Of a DNA stretch of 64,000 nt, positions 34,232 through 43,107 are shown piece after piece; the first letter of the stretch is position 1, and every line of letters begins with the position of its first letter. The DNA lies in assembly GCA_934438135.1 (NCBI GenBank), contig CAKSBP010000015.1:1-64000 (forward strand). The letters are read 5' to 3'. Position numbers and translations under genes: made by a program. The notes beneath the pieces were generated by a model. That model made no database searches. It was given only the letters and a program-made list of their open reading frames with translations, and had not been told where the DNA came from. The stretch comes from an uncultured Clostridium sp. Its GTDB lineage: Bacteria; Bacillota; Clostridia; Lachnospirales; Lachnospiraceae.

Positions 34232-35432
34232 AACAAGAAGTTTTCGTTATGAGATTATTATTATTACATTGTTAAGTGCTTTATGCACTATTTTAGTAGA
34301 AGGTGGAAGTTTTCTTTTATATCAGTTCATTCGAAGAATTTTAATGGATGGGCAGAAACCCCATCAGGAACCAGGAAAAGTTCCACCAGTAGAGGGCGGA
34401 GGTATTCCTCAGAAATTTGATATGGTAGTAAAGGAGCCTGACGGTGGAGTCAGGAGGATGGCAGGAAAAAGTGATGATATGATTTATATCTGTCTGGCGG
34501 CTGCATTTATCGCCGGAGTTCTCTTATTTCTCTGCTTCTTTTTATTATTTACCAAGAAAATATCCGAGTCATTGAAAGAAATTAGATCTGGTATTCAGGA
34601 AATATCCGTTGGTAATTTTGAAAGCAGAATTACCGTAAAAGGAAATAATGAATTTGCCATGATTGCCGAGCAGGTGAATCATATGACGGAACAGATTCAA
34701 GCCATTTTAAAGGAAGAGCGGCAGAATGAAGAAGTAAAAAATGAACTGATTACAAATGTTGCTCATGATTTAAGGACACCACTAACCTCTATTATTGGGT
34801 ATCTGTACCTGCTTTCCAATAATAATAGTCTTACTGCCGAGCAGAAAGAACATTATATTGAAATTGCTTATAATAAATCGAAACGTCTGGAAGAATTAAT
34901 TGAGGATTTATTCCGGTTTACAAAATACAACAATGAACAGATGAAGCTAAATATACAGAAAATTGATTTTGTCCAGCTGGTAGAACAGATGGGAGAGGAG
35001 TTCTATCCAAGTATGGAACAGACAGGTCTTGCATACCATTTTCATTCTAATGTAAAACACGCATATATACAGGCAGATGGTAATCTTTTGGCGAGAGCTG
35101 TGGCAAATCTTATGTCCAATGCTGTGAAATATGGAAAAGATGGAAAAGAGATTTGTGTAAATCTGACTCTTAATCAAGGAAAACTGGAACTATCAATTCG
35201 AAACTATGGAAAGGTAATTCCAAAGGAAAAGCTTCAGCATATTTTTGAGCGTTTTTATCGGGTAGAAGAGTCACGTTCTGAAGAAACAGGGGGAAGCGGA
35301 TTAGGTCTTGCCATTGCACAGAAAATTGCAGATATGCATCACGGGAGCATCCATGCCGAGAGCAGTATGGAGGGAACGGTATTTTATTTGTTATTAAACT
35401 TGTATGGGGAGAATGTGAGGAATACACAATGA
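34221..35432 (+). CDS. Sensor histidine kinase (VanS-like)
   Basis: A membrane sensor of about 403 residues. Two helices flank a short extracytoplasmic loop of about 60 residues rich in Pro, Gly and Lys (HQEPGKVPPVEGGGIPQ). HAMP, HisKA (VAHDLRTPLTSIIGYL with the phosphorylated His) and HATPase (NLMSNAVKYG, GGSGLGLAIAQ) follow. Starts are TTG at 34209 or 34221; I prefer 34221 because GGGGAG lies 12 bases before it. The short loop suggests sensing at or in the membrane, as in antimicrobial-peptide sensors. It overlaps the next gene by 4 bases (ATGA). Confidence 0.92.
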   Translation: MINKTRSFRYEIIIITLLSALCTILVEGGSFLLYQFIRRILMDGQKPHQEPGKVPPVEGGGIPQKFDMVVKEPDGGVRRMAGKSDDMIYICLAAAFIAGVLLFLCFFLLFTKKISESLKEIRSGIQEISVGNFESRITVKGNNEFAMIAEQVNHMTEQIQAILKEERQNEEVKNELITNVAHDLRTPLTSIIGYLYLLSNNNSLTAEQKEHYIEIAYNKSKRLEELIEDLFRFTKYNNEQMKLNIQKIDFVQLVEQMGEEFYPSMEQTGLAYHFHSNVKHAYIQADGNLLARAVANLMSNAVKYGKDGKEICVNLTLNQGKLELSIRNYGKVIPKEKLQHIFERFYRVEESRSEETGGSGLGLAIAQKIADMHHGSIHAESSMEGTVFYLLLNLYGENVRNTQ

Positions 35433-37660
35433 AACAGGTGAAAAAGACTTTTTTCATTCTATGGATAATAATAATGGGGTGTACAGCAGGGAACTTGAAC
35501 CAAAAAGTAAAAGCTGAGCAGATTACCTCTCACCGCATTCAAATGAATGTAACTGTTAATTTTGGGCAGCAGCTGAAAGAAGGACGTATGGCAAATGTTC
35601 AGATTTCTGTAAAAAATAAAGAAAAAGAGTTTGATGGATATCTTGCTATGGAAGTTAATGTATCACCCACTTCCCAGAAATGTTCCTACCAGAAGGAAGT
35701 TTCCGTGAAGGCAAATCAGGAAACTATTTATGAAATGGTGCTTCCTACGGCCCATTCAGGAGAAATGATAACTATGAAGCTTTTGGATCAGGAGTGGAAT
35801 GTACTGGCATTTCAGAAGACCATGCTGAATCTGGATGATGATAGGAAATGCCAGTATATTGGAACTCTTGATGAGAAACTGCCATACATAGAAGTTCTCG
35901 AAAAAAATAATCTTAAAGATATTGTAATTGATGCAAATCGGTTTCCAGAGGAAAAGGATGGACTGGATACATTTGAGACGATTTTGATTGACCATTCCCA
36001 CATATCCAATATTCTTTTAAAACAATATGATTCTTTGAAAGAATGGAATCAAAATGGAGGCACTATTATAATAGAAGAAAATTCTCAAAAAATACGGAAG
36101 TATCTTGGCTATGGAAGAAAGAAAACATCTGTTGTAAAGGATTTGGAAGGTAAAACTATATACCAGGTATTTGACAATGGTGACGGAATTGTAGTGGAAT
36201 GGCAGGCGAAAAAAAAACTGTATGATAGCTTTCAATCCGTTCAGGAGAAAAATTACATAATTCAATGTATCACCGAAAATTTGTCTCATAAAAATCGGAA
36301 CCGTATGCTAGAAGAGCAGGAAGAAACCAATTCCAGCCTGGAAGGAATGCTTCGGAGTTTAAAACACATGGATTCCAGATGTTTCCCTGAAATACGGCTT
36401 AATCTCATTCTTCTTTGTGTCTATATTATTCTTGCAGGTCCCGTATTATATATTCTTCTTTTGAAGCAGAAGAGAAGAGATAAGTATTATATTGGGATGA
36501 TTCTGCTTTCGATTTGTTTTGGAGTGGGAATTCTTTTTTTGAACCCAAGCTGGAAAGTGCAGACACCCTATGTGAATTTTGTAACCATAAATAGTTATCA
36601 TCCGGCATCACAGACGAAAACAGAAGATACGTATTTTAACATTATGATGTCATCGAAAAAGGATGAAGTACTTTCTATGTCGGAGAATGCTAGTATAGAG
36701 GCACTGGGCATTTTAGAAAATGACTCCTGTAACTGGCTGGAAGGCAGTGATAATGTTGAAAGTGAAATAGTAAAGCACGTCAGCGATACCAGAATTCGTA
36801 TTTTAAATCCCTTGTATCGAAAATCCTATTTCTTTCATTCAGCCAGTCACAAAAAAGAGAAAGGTTCTCTTTCCTATCGGCTAAGTCTGAAAAATAATCT
36901 GATTCAAGGAAGTATTACGAATTCATTGGGATATGATCTTAAAAATGTCATTGTTATTGGAAATTACCACGTTATTGATATTGAAGACCTGAAAAACGGA
37001 GATACATTTAATCTGTCAAAAAGACAGAGTATTGTCAGTGATGTTGATCTGAAAGTACAACTGGAACATATTTTGGAAGAGGATAAAAATAATTTTGGTT
37101 CACTTTTAACAGAAGCCTATTACTACTGTGTGAAAAGTCAGGGTGCAGCCTATCATAATGATACATTTCTAATTGGAACTATTTCAAGTGATAGCAAAAC
37201 TTTTTTAAGTGAAAATGGTCTGCAAAGTCAGAATATGAATCTGGTTGTTTATCCATTATGGGAAGTAGAAAAGCGAGAAGTTCAGTATACATTTGTGACG
37301 GACATTGATCTGTATGAGACGGACAGCAGTTATGAAGATGTAGAGAATAAAGCAAAAGATGAAAGGACGATTGAAAAAGAATACAAATTCTCGACTCAGT
37401 CTGAATTAAAACATCTTGTTTGGAGTCAGGAACTCAATAAAGGCAGCCGCCACTTTGAAATTTCAATTTACAATCATAAAGAAAATCAGTTTGAAACTAT
37501 TTTTAATAATTTAGGAACACAGAAATTTGATATTACTGAGGACTATCTGGCAGAGGGAGGAAGGCTGCTTTTAAAATTTAAGAGTAAAGGAACTGGAATG
37601 GGTATGACTCATTTTAGTCTTCCAATTATTTCTGCTAATATGGAGGTATCCTATGATTGA
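35429..37660 (+). CDS. Large exported membrane protein with GATase-like domain, transporter partner
   Basis: I do not recognise a named family for this 743-residue protein. It opens with a signal sequence (FFILWIIIMGC, possibly a lipobox, or cleavage after VKA). Residues 30-140 look beta-rich, and residues about 150-225 read like a class I glutamine-amidotransferase-like fold without the catalytic cysteine (DTFETILIDHSHIS, LKEWNQNGGTIIIEE). Two helices near 325-375 (IILAGPVLYILLL) and a large extracytoplasmic C-terminal part follow. It is coupled to the kinase by a 4-base overlap and to the ABC ATPase by 8 bases. Similar proteins often sit beside ABC-2 transporters in Firmicutes. Confidence 0.75.
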   Translation: MKQVKKTFFILWIIIMGCTAGNLNQKVKAEQITSHRIQMNVTVNFGQQLKEGRMANVQISVKNKEKEFDGYLAMEVNVSPTSQKCSYQKEVSVKANQETIYEMVLPTAHSGEMITMKLLDQEWNVLAFQKTMLNLDDDRKCQYIGTLDEKLPYIEVLEKNNLKDIVIDANRFPEEKDGLDTFETILIDHSHISNILLKQYDSLKEWNQNGGTIIIEENSQKIRKYLGYGRKKTSVVKDLEGKTIYQVFDNGDGIVVEWQAKKKLYDSFQSVQEKNYIIQCITENLSHKNRNRMLEEQEETNSSLEGMLRSLKHMDSRCFPEIRLNLILLCVYIILAGPVLYILLLKQKRRDKYYIGMILLSICFGVGILFLNPSWKVQTPYVNFVTINSYHPASQTKTEDTYFNIMMSSKKDEVLSMSENASIEALGILENDSCNWLEGSDNVESEIVKHVSDTRIRILNPLYRKSYFFHSASHKKEKGSLSYRLSLKNNLIQGSITNSLGYDLKNVIVIGNYHVIDIEDLKNGDTFNLSKRQSIVSDVDLKVQLEHILEEDKNNFGSLLTEAYYYCVKSQGAAYHNDTFLIGTISSDSKTFLSENGLQSQNMNLVVYPLWEVEKREVQYTFVTDIDLYETDSSYEDVENKAKDERTIEKEYKFSTQSELKHLVWSQELNKGSRHFEISIYNHKENQFETIFNNLGTQKFDITEDYLAEGGRLLLKFKSKGTGMGMTHFSLPIISANMEVSYD

Positions 37661-38588
37661 GTTTGTTAATGTTTATAAATCTTATCAAAAAGTAAAAGCA
37701 GCTTCTGCGATTAGTTTTCAACTGAAAGAAAATAATGTATTTGGTGTGATTGGACCAGAGCATTCAGGGAAGACAACGATTTTGAAAATCTGTGCTGGTT
37801 TGGTGCGGCCAGATGAAGGCATTGTATTACGGGACAATAAAAATATATTCGACAATCCAAGAGACCATGGAAGACGTATTGGCTATATGCCTCAAAAACC
37901 TGGAATTTATGAGGAACTGACAGTACGCGAATATCTGGAATTTTATGCACGCATATATGGAATGGATGAACGAAGCAGCTATCGGGCAGGAGAAATCTGG
38001 ATGGATAAAACAGGAATCCGGGAGTATGCGGATATGACGATGGATATGCTGACCCAGGAAACAAAACAATATGTCGGCCTGACAAGATGTATGATACATC
38101 AGCCGGAGCTTTTCATTCTAGATGAACCATTTCAGAATCTCAATAGGGACAGCCGTTTTAAGATGTTCGAGCTTATTATGAAGTTAAAAAGGGATGGAAC
38201 GACCATCTTAATCAGTTCTGATAGTATGGAAGAAATGGAAGAACTGTGTTCAGAAATTGCAGTTTTGGAAAATGGAAGAATTGTAGTCAGTGGTTCTGTA
38301 GAGGAAGTAATAAAGGAAGTAAACATTTCACGTCCCTTAATGATTAAGGTGTTAAATAAGGTAGATGAAGCAGTGATGCTGTTAAAAGAAAATCCATATG
38401 TAAGAAATATTTCTATCAGTGGATGTCGGATTGCAGTGCGGTTTGATGGAGAAGAGAAAATAGAGGCACAGCTGTTAAACCTGCTCGTACAAAAAGGAAT
38501 TCCGGTTAGTTCATTTGTCCGGGAAAAGGGCAGGATGGAAGATGTTATTTCAAAAGTATCTACCACAGCGACAGGGGGAATTTTATGA
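37653..38588 (+). CDS. ABC transporter ATP-binding protein with altered signature and switch motifs
   Basis: A 311-residue nucleotide-binding protein. Walker A is intact (GPEHSGKTT, residues 34-42), as are the Q-loop (MPQKPGIYEELTV) and Walker B with its catalytic Glu (LFILDEP, 153-159). Two key motifs are altered. The LSGGQ signature reads MLTQETKQ (132-139) and the switch histidine is Asp200 (ISSD). That may mean weak hydrolysis, or use of ATP binding mainly for regulation. A C-terminal extension of about 90 residues follows. It overlaps both neighbours, so the operon is tightly coupled. Confidence 0.88.
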   Translation: MIEFVNVYKSYQKVKAASAISFQLKENNVFGVIGPEHSGKTTILKICAGLVRPDEGIVLRDNKNIFDNPRDHGRRIGYMPQKPGIYEELTVREYLEFYARIYGMDERSSYRAGEIWMDKTGIREYADMTMDMLTQETKQYVGLTRCMIHQPELFILDEPFQNLNRDSRFKMFELIMKLKRDGTTILISSDSMEEMEELCSEIAVLENGRIVVSGSVEEVIKEVNISRPLMIKVLNKVDEAVMLLKENPYVRNISISGCRIAVRFDGEEKIEAQLLNLLVQKGIPVSSFVREKGRMEDVISKVSTTATGGIL

Positions 38589-39433
38589 TGAAGATAAATC
38601 CTATATTTAAGAAAGACATGATTTCCAGTATGCGCAACAGCAGAACAGCAGCGGTTATCACTTTGTTTAACTTATGCTTTGGGACAATCATACTTCTTTA
38701 TATATATGAAAAAATTCATTTGAAACAGTATGAAAGAATATTAGATTATCAGGACATTAATAAGCTGGCTGCTCTATCAGGAGGTATCATTTTGTGCTTT
38801 ACGCTTTTGTATGTTCCATTTGTGGCAGCAAAAACAGTTATAATAGAAAGGCAGAAGCAGAATCTGGATTTAATTCTATTGGCAGTTTCCAGTCCCATAT
38901 ATTTTGTGTGGGAAAAATTAATGGCAGTTATCAGTGTTTATGTGATGATTCTAATTTCTTCTCTTCCAGTAGCCGCGGTTATCTTTAGTACTGGTGGAAG
39001 TGATGTTTTGGTTTATGTAAAGATGTTTTTTCAGTTTCTTAGTACTGCATTACTGGCAGGAAGTATCGGTTTGTTCTTTTCCTGTATTGCAAAAAGGAAA
39101 ATGACATCTATCTTCTGGTCTTATGCAACCATAATTATATTTTGCGTGCTTCCATTTTTGGTATACCATGTATTCGGATTAGATATATGGCAGCATACAT
39201 TAAAAAGTGGAACAAGACAGCCCAAATTCATTTTTCTTGGAAATCCAGCAGTTACATTTTATTACTTTATTTCTCCAGAACACGCAAGTTCCCTGTCTTT
39301 GTATCAGGGTATACATTTTCTATGGGACTGGAGTGCTCAAAGCATTTTGGTACAGATATCCATATCTGTGATTTTTACTGTTGTGTCTGCTTTTCGATTA
39401 AAACCATCTGTTCTGCCACGAAAGAAAAAATAG
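38585..39433 (+). CDS. ABC-2 type transporter permease
   Basis: A 282-residue permease with about six membrane segments. The start MKINPIFKKDMISSMRNSRT and the LYVPFVAAKTVIIERQKQNLDLILLAVSSP segment are typical ABC-2 features (the elbow helix and the substrate-side coupling loop). It overlaps the ATPase gene by 4 bases (ATGA) and has two consecutive ATG codons at 38585 and 38588. It should form a transporter with the altered ATPase. The substrate is unknown; the link to a two-component sensor suggests export of or defence against a membrane-active compound. Confidence 0.87.
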   Translation: MMKINPIFKKDMISSMRNSRTAAVITLFNLCFGTIILLYIYEKIHLKQYERILDYQDINKLAALSGGIILCFTLLYVPFVAAKTVIIERQKQNLDLILLAVSSPIYFVWEKLMAVISVYVMILISSLPVAAVIFSTGGSDVLVYVKMFFQFLSTALLAGSIGLFFSCIAKRKMTSIFWSYATIIIFCVLPFLVYHVFGLDIWQHTLKSGTRQPKFIFLGNPAVTFYYFISPEHASSLSLYQGIHFLWDWSAQSILVQISISVIFTVVSAFRLKPSVLPRKKK

Positions 39434-39444
39434 CACAAAAAGAA

Positions 39445-39484
39445 AAGGGGAAAGACATCACCCAAATGCCTTTCCCCTCTTATA
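39445..39484 (+). terminator. Terminator after the two-component/ABC operon
   Basis: AGGGGAAAG pairs with CTTTCCCCT around a 16-base loop, followed by CTTATAT. The T-tract is poor, but the stem is strong. Confidence 0.65.
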
Positions 39485-39550
39485 TAAAAATGGAAGAAGA
39501 AATATAATATATATTAGTATAACACATTTAATAAAAAAAAGATAGTAAAA

Positions 39551-40339
39551 CTATAAATCTCTTAACTTTTTTGAGATTTTTATTTTGGTGTAAAGGGAAG
39601 AATATGCAATTTCATCTATTTCTATTATATAATTTGTAGGAAAATTCTTTTGAATTCCTTTTTGTCTCATTGTATCCACCGCTTTGTTATAAGCAACGGC
39701 GGCTTCCACTTCTGTTTCATAAATACCAACCTGATAGTTTCCGTTGATATGAATCGATGCAAGGTAACGGTAAAGACCGTTTTGTACAAATCTTTGAACT
39801 CCATAATATTTATTAATCACTTGGATATTTTTATAGCGAAAATCTGTCGCATCCCCATTTACAAAAATATAATCCCGTCCGCAGACTGCAAAGTTTTTAA
39901 TTCCGTATCGAGAGAGAATATTGACCTGCATTCCAAAATCGGATACGAAAAGATGACCGCCTCGTTTCATGATTTTATGGTGGGAATAGTAGAACAAATC
40001 ATCAACATCAAATTTAAAAGCAGTTCCCTGATCCAGATAATATACAAAATATGTATCTTTTAAAATGATAGGATTTTTAATGTAATATCCGGTTTTCAGG
40101 TAGTTTATCAGGCTGATCCACTTAGAAAAGCTTAAAATACTGCATTGTTCTGCATAGTCAGTAATATTAAAATCAGGATAGTCTAGCAGCTTCGAGGCTT
40201 CCTGGTAAGCAGTATTTGCCTCTGTTTCTGAGGGGTAGGTCCCAAGACTGATATGTTTTCGGGATATAGTGATGGAAGAACGGTAATGAACCGAGCCGTC
40301 TTTTCTTGTCACCGAATAGACTCCAGGCAGACAGGTCAT
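39551..40339 (-). CDS. AP2-like DNA-binding domain protein (two AP2-type units)
   Basis: A 262-residue protein with two regions like the plant AP2/ERF fold. One is near residues 6-48 (GVYSVTRKDGSVHYRSS, ISLGTYPSETEANTAYQEA), the other at 179-222 (GVQRFVQNGLYRYLASIHING, VGIYETEVEAAVAYNKAV). Each has the three-strand plus helix pattern and the GxYxTExEAAxAYN signature. The middle part is unassigned. I start at 40339 because GGAGGTG lies 6 bases upstream; a longer frame runs to 40621 but begins with a hydrophobic run and has no such site. In bacteria AP2 domains occur in mobile-element endonucleases and small DNA-binding proteins. No HNH motif is visible. It probably binds DNA. Confidence 0.75.
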   Translation of the reverse strand: MTCLPGVYSVTRKDGSVHYRSSITISRKHISLGTYPSETEANTAYQEASKLLDYPDFNITDYAEQCSILSFSKWISLINYLKTGYYIKNPIILKDTYFVYYLDQGTAFKFDVDDLFYYSHHKIMKRGGHLFVSDFGMQVNILSRYGIKNFAVCGRDYIFVNGDATDFRYKNIQVINKYYGVQRFVQNGLYRYLASIHINGNYQVGIYETEVEAAVAYNKAVDTMRQKGIQKNFPTNYIIEIDEIAYSSLYTKIKISKKLRDL

Positions 40340-40620
40340 AGATTTCACCTCCGGCGGAAATTTATTTTCTAATAGTATAGCACAAAAGTTTTTTTGGGTA
40401 CAGAAATAGATATTACATAAATGTTGCGTATTTATTATTGAAAAAGTGGCAATAATAAAACTAAAAACCAGAAAAATCAACTTAAAATAGGAATAATACA
40501 TGGTAAATATTAAATTTTGTGTATAGAAAATAAATATTTGGCATAGAATAGTTAATAATTCATTAACAAACTGGTAATATTTAAAAGCCAATTGAGAAAA
40601 AATAGAAATGAGGAGTGGCA

Positions 40621-41496
40621 ATGAAAAAAATTAGTTTTTTAACCAATCATAAATGGAATAGACAGAATTTATTTTTTTATGGCTGCCGCTGGAGCATTTT
40701 TATAACAGCATATGTATTGATAGCAGTCGTAATTGTTCTTAGTTCAGAAGATTATTTTAAAGAAGGAATTTACGCGGCACAGGTTGCCTATACCAGTCAT
40801 TCATCGGCAGATGCAAATACAGAAAAAGGTGGAACAAAAGAAATTGGACCACAGAATATACAGAATAAAAATACGGGAACATTAAGTGATAAGGTAATGA
40901 AAGAAAATGGAGCAGTGGAAAATGCATTTGCTCAGGAAACATCATCACCGGCAGTCAGCTGCATGAATATGAATGTGATTGATTCGGTGGTTATGGAGCA
41001 GGCAGAAGTAAAGAAAAAAGAAGAAGCTGCCCAGAGAAAAGAAGGATTAACAAAGAATGAGGAAGTGAAAGAAGCTTTTACTACGGTGGGCGATTCCTCG
41101 GCAAAAATTAAGCTTTCATCGAAAGATAAAAATGTACTGCTTCGAATCGTAGAAGCAGAAGCTACAGGAGAAAGCATAAGAGGAAAAATGCTGGTTGCCA
41201 ATGTGGTTCTTAACAGAGTCCGCTCATCTAAGTTCCCAGATACAGTAGAAAAAGTAGTATTTCAGAAAAATGGTTCCGTTTATCAGTTTTCACCAATAAA
41301 AGATGGAAGATATTATAAAGTGAACATTAGCAATGATACTAAGAAAGCAGTCAACAGGGTTTTAAATGGAGAAGATTATTCACAGGGGGCTCTTTTCTTT
41401 ATGTCCAGAAGCCGTGCAGTCTCTGGAAGCGTTACATGGTTTGATACAAAACTTTGCAAGGTTTTTAAGTACGGAACCCACGAGTTTTATAAGTAA
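40621..41496 (+). CDS. SleB/CwlJ-type cell-wall hydrolase, exported
   Basis: A 293-residue protein with an N-terminal helix (about residues 25-42, ITAYVLIAVVIVLSS) and a low-complexity Lys/Glu/Thr linker. The C-terminal 125 residues form the hydrolase 2 domain: LLRIVEAEATGE (catalytic Glu region), ANVVLNRVRSSKFPDTVEKVVF, YSQGALFFMSRS and VFKYGTHEFY. SleB and CwlJ lyse spore cortex, and related proteins act in vegetative walls. With no spore-coat partner gene and a long linker, a vegetative or engulfment role is equally possible. AGGAG lies 5 bases before the ATG. Confidence 0.87.
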   Translation: MKKISFLTNHKWNRQNLFFYGCRWSIFITAYVLIAVVIVLSSEDYFKEGIYAAQVAYTSHSSADANTEKGGTKEIGPQNIQNKNTGTLSDKVMKENGAVENAFAQETSSPAVSCMNMNVIDSVVMEQAEVKKKEEAAQRKEGLTKNEEVKEAFTTVGDSSAKIKLSSKDKNVLLRIVEAEATGESIRGKMLVANVVLNRVRSSKFPDTVEKVVFQKNGSVYQFSPIKDGRYYKVNISNDTKKAVNRVLNGEDYSQGALFFMSRSRAVSGSVTWFDTKLCKVFKYGTHEFYK

Positions 41497-41501
41497 GTAT
41501 A

Positions 41502-41530
41502 TTGCTAGCGGTGTGAAATCGTGTTATAAT
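41502..41530 (+). promoter_or_regulatory. Promoter of thrC
   Basis: TTGCTA at 41502-41507, a 17-base spacer and a perfect TATAAT at 41525-41530, about 30 bases before the thrC ATG. Confidence 0.7.
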
Positions 41531-41561
41531 GGTGAAAATTAGTAGAAAAGGATGAGAAGAC

Positions 41562-43049
41562 ATGAGTATATTATACAAAAGCACCCGAAGCGATAGCGCA
41601 CCGGTCACTGCTTCTCAGGCAGTTTTAAAAGGCTTGGCAGATGACGGAGGACTTTTTGTTCCAGAAACAATCCCAGCTTTAGAAGTATCCCTGGATGAAC
41701 TTGCAGGAATGTCTTACCAGCAGACAGCATATGAAGTTATGAAACTTTTTCTGACGGATTATACAGAAGAAGAGTTGAAATATTGTATCGATAAAGCATA
41801 CGACAAGAAGTTTGATACAGAAGAAATCGCACCATTGGTAAAAGCAGACGGCGCATATTATCTGGAACTTTTCCATGGTTCAACCATCGCATTTAAAGAC
41901 ATGGCATTATCTATTTTACCTTATCTTTTAACGACAGCAGCCAAAAAGAATCAGGTGAAAAACGATATTGTTATCCTGACTGCAACATCCGGTGATACAG
42001 GTAAAGCTGCTCTTGCAGGTTTTCAGGATGTAGAAGGCACAAAGATTATTGTATTTTACCCAAAACACGGTGTCAGTCCAATTCAGGAAAAACAGATGGT
42101 TACCCAGAAAGGTGCGAATACATATGTAGTCGGAATCGAAGGAAACTTTGATGACGCACAGACCGGTGTAAAGACCATGTTTAATAATAAGGATTTGGCA
42201 AAAAAAATGGACGAGAAAGGATTTCAGTTCTCTTCTGCAAACTCCATTAACATTGGACGTCTGGTTCCACAGATTGTTTATTATGTATATTCTTATTGTA
42301 AGCTTCTTAACAATAAAGAAATCGAAAAAGGTGAGAACATCAATGTAGTTGTTCCAACTGGAAACTTCGGAAATATTCTTGCTGCATTCTATGCAAAGAA
42401 TATGGGGATTCCGATTAAGAAATTAATCTGTGCTTCCAATGATAATAAAGTACTTTATGATTTCTTTCAGGATGGAATATATGACAGAAACAGAGAATTT
42501 ATCTTAACAGCATCTCCATCTATGGATATCTTGATTTCAAGTAACCTGGAGCGTCTGATTTACCGTATTGCCGGAAATGACAGTACAAAATGCAAAGAGT
42601 TAATGGATAAATTGGTAAAAGATGGAAAATATACAATTACCGATTCTATGAAAGATCTTCTTGCTGATTTTACAGGCGGCTATGCAACAGAAGAAGAAAC
42701 ATTTAAAACCATCAAAGATTTATATGACAAGACTGGTTATGTAATCGATACTCATACAGCAGTTGCTGCTGCCGTATATAATAAATATAAAAAGACAGCT
42801 TCCGATGACACAAAGACAATCATTGCATCTACAGCAAGCCCATACAAATTTACCAGAAGTGTTATGAATGCCATTGATAAAAAATATGATACAATGTCTG
42901 ACTTTGAATTAGTGGATCTGTTAAAAGAAATCTCTAAGACAAATGTGCCGAATGCAATCGAAGAAATCCGTAGCACACCAGTACTTCATGACACAGTCTG
43001 CGATAAGAGTGAAATGCAGCAGATCGTTGAAAAAATCTTAGGATTATAG
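41562..43049 (+). CDS. thrC: Threonine synthase
   Basis: ThrC converts O-phosphohomoserine to threonine with pyridoxal phosphate. The PLP lysine is Lys112 in FHGSTIAFKDMALS. The cofactor phosphate cup is ATSGDTGKAAL, and the long form continues with VPTGNFGNILAAFYAKNMG. At 495 residues it belongs to the longer class found in Clostridia and yeast. Its own promoter and the terminator at 43075-43107 make it a single-gene unit. Other threonine genes (thrA/thrB) are not in the window. Confidence 0.96.
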   Translation: MSILYKSTRSDSAPVTASQAVLKGLADDGGLFVPETIPALEVSLDELAGMSYQQTAYEVMKLFLTDYTEEELKYCIDKAYDKKFDTEEIAPLVKADGAYYLELFHGSTIAFKDMALSILPYLLTTAAKKNQVKNDIVILTATSGDTGKAALAGFQDVEGTKIIVFYPKHGVSPIQEKQMVTQKGANTYVVGIEGNFDDAQTGVKTMFNNKDLAKKMDEKGFQFSSANSINIGRLVPQIVYYVYSYCKLLNNKEIEKGENINVVVPTGNFGNILAAFYAKNMGIPIKKLICASNDNKVLYDFFQDGIYDRNREFILTASPSMDILISSNLERLIYRIAGNDSTKCKELMDKLVKDGKYTITDSMKDLLADFTGGYATEEETFKTIKDLYDKTGYVIDTHTAVAAAVYNKYKKTASDDTKTIIASTASPYKFTRSVMNAIDKKYDTMSDFELVDLLKEISKTNVPNAIEEIRSTPVLHDTVCDKSEMQQIVEKILGL

Positions 43050-43074
43050 GCACTATTATAATAGAAGAAACAAG

Positions 43075-43107
43075 ACCTCTCCAATTCTATATGGAGAGGT
43101 TTTTTTA
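43075..43107 (+). terminator. Terminator after thrC
   Basis: ACCTCTCCA pairs perfectly with TGGAGAGGT around an 8-base loop, followed by seven T. Confidence 0.93.

Noticed and set aside
32651..35432. Vancomycin-resistance cluster
   Set aside because: VanZ-like and VanRS-like genes are present, but vanH, vanA/B and vanX are missing, so resistance cannot be claimed.
39142..39507. 121-codon plus-strand frame over the end of the ABC permease
   Set aside because: It is out of frame inside a clear permease gene and crosses the terminator, so it is a shadow.
40340..40621. N-terminal extension of the AP2-like gene
   Set aside because: The extra 94 codons are hydrophobic and AT-rich without an SD, while 40339 has a strong GGAGGTG site.
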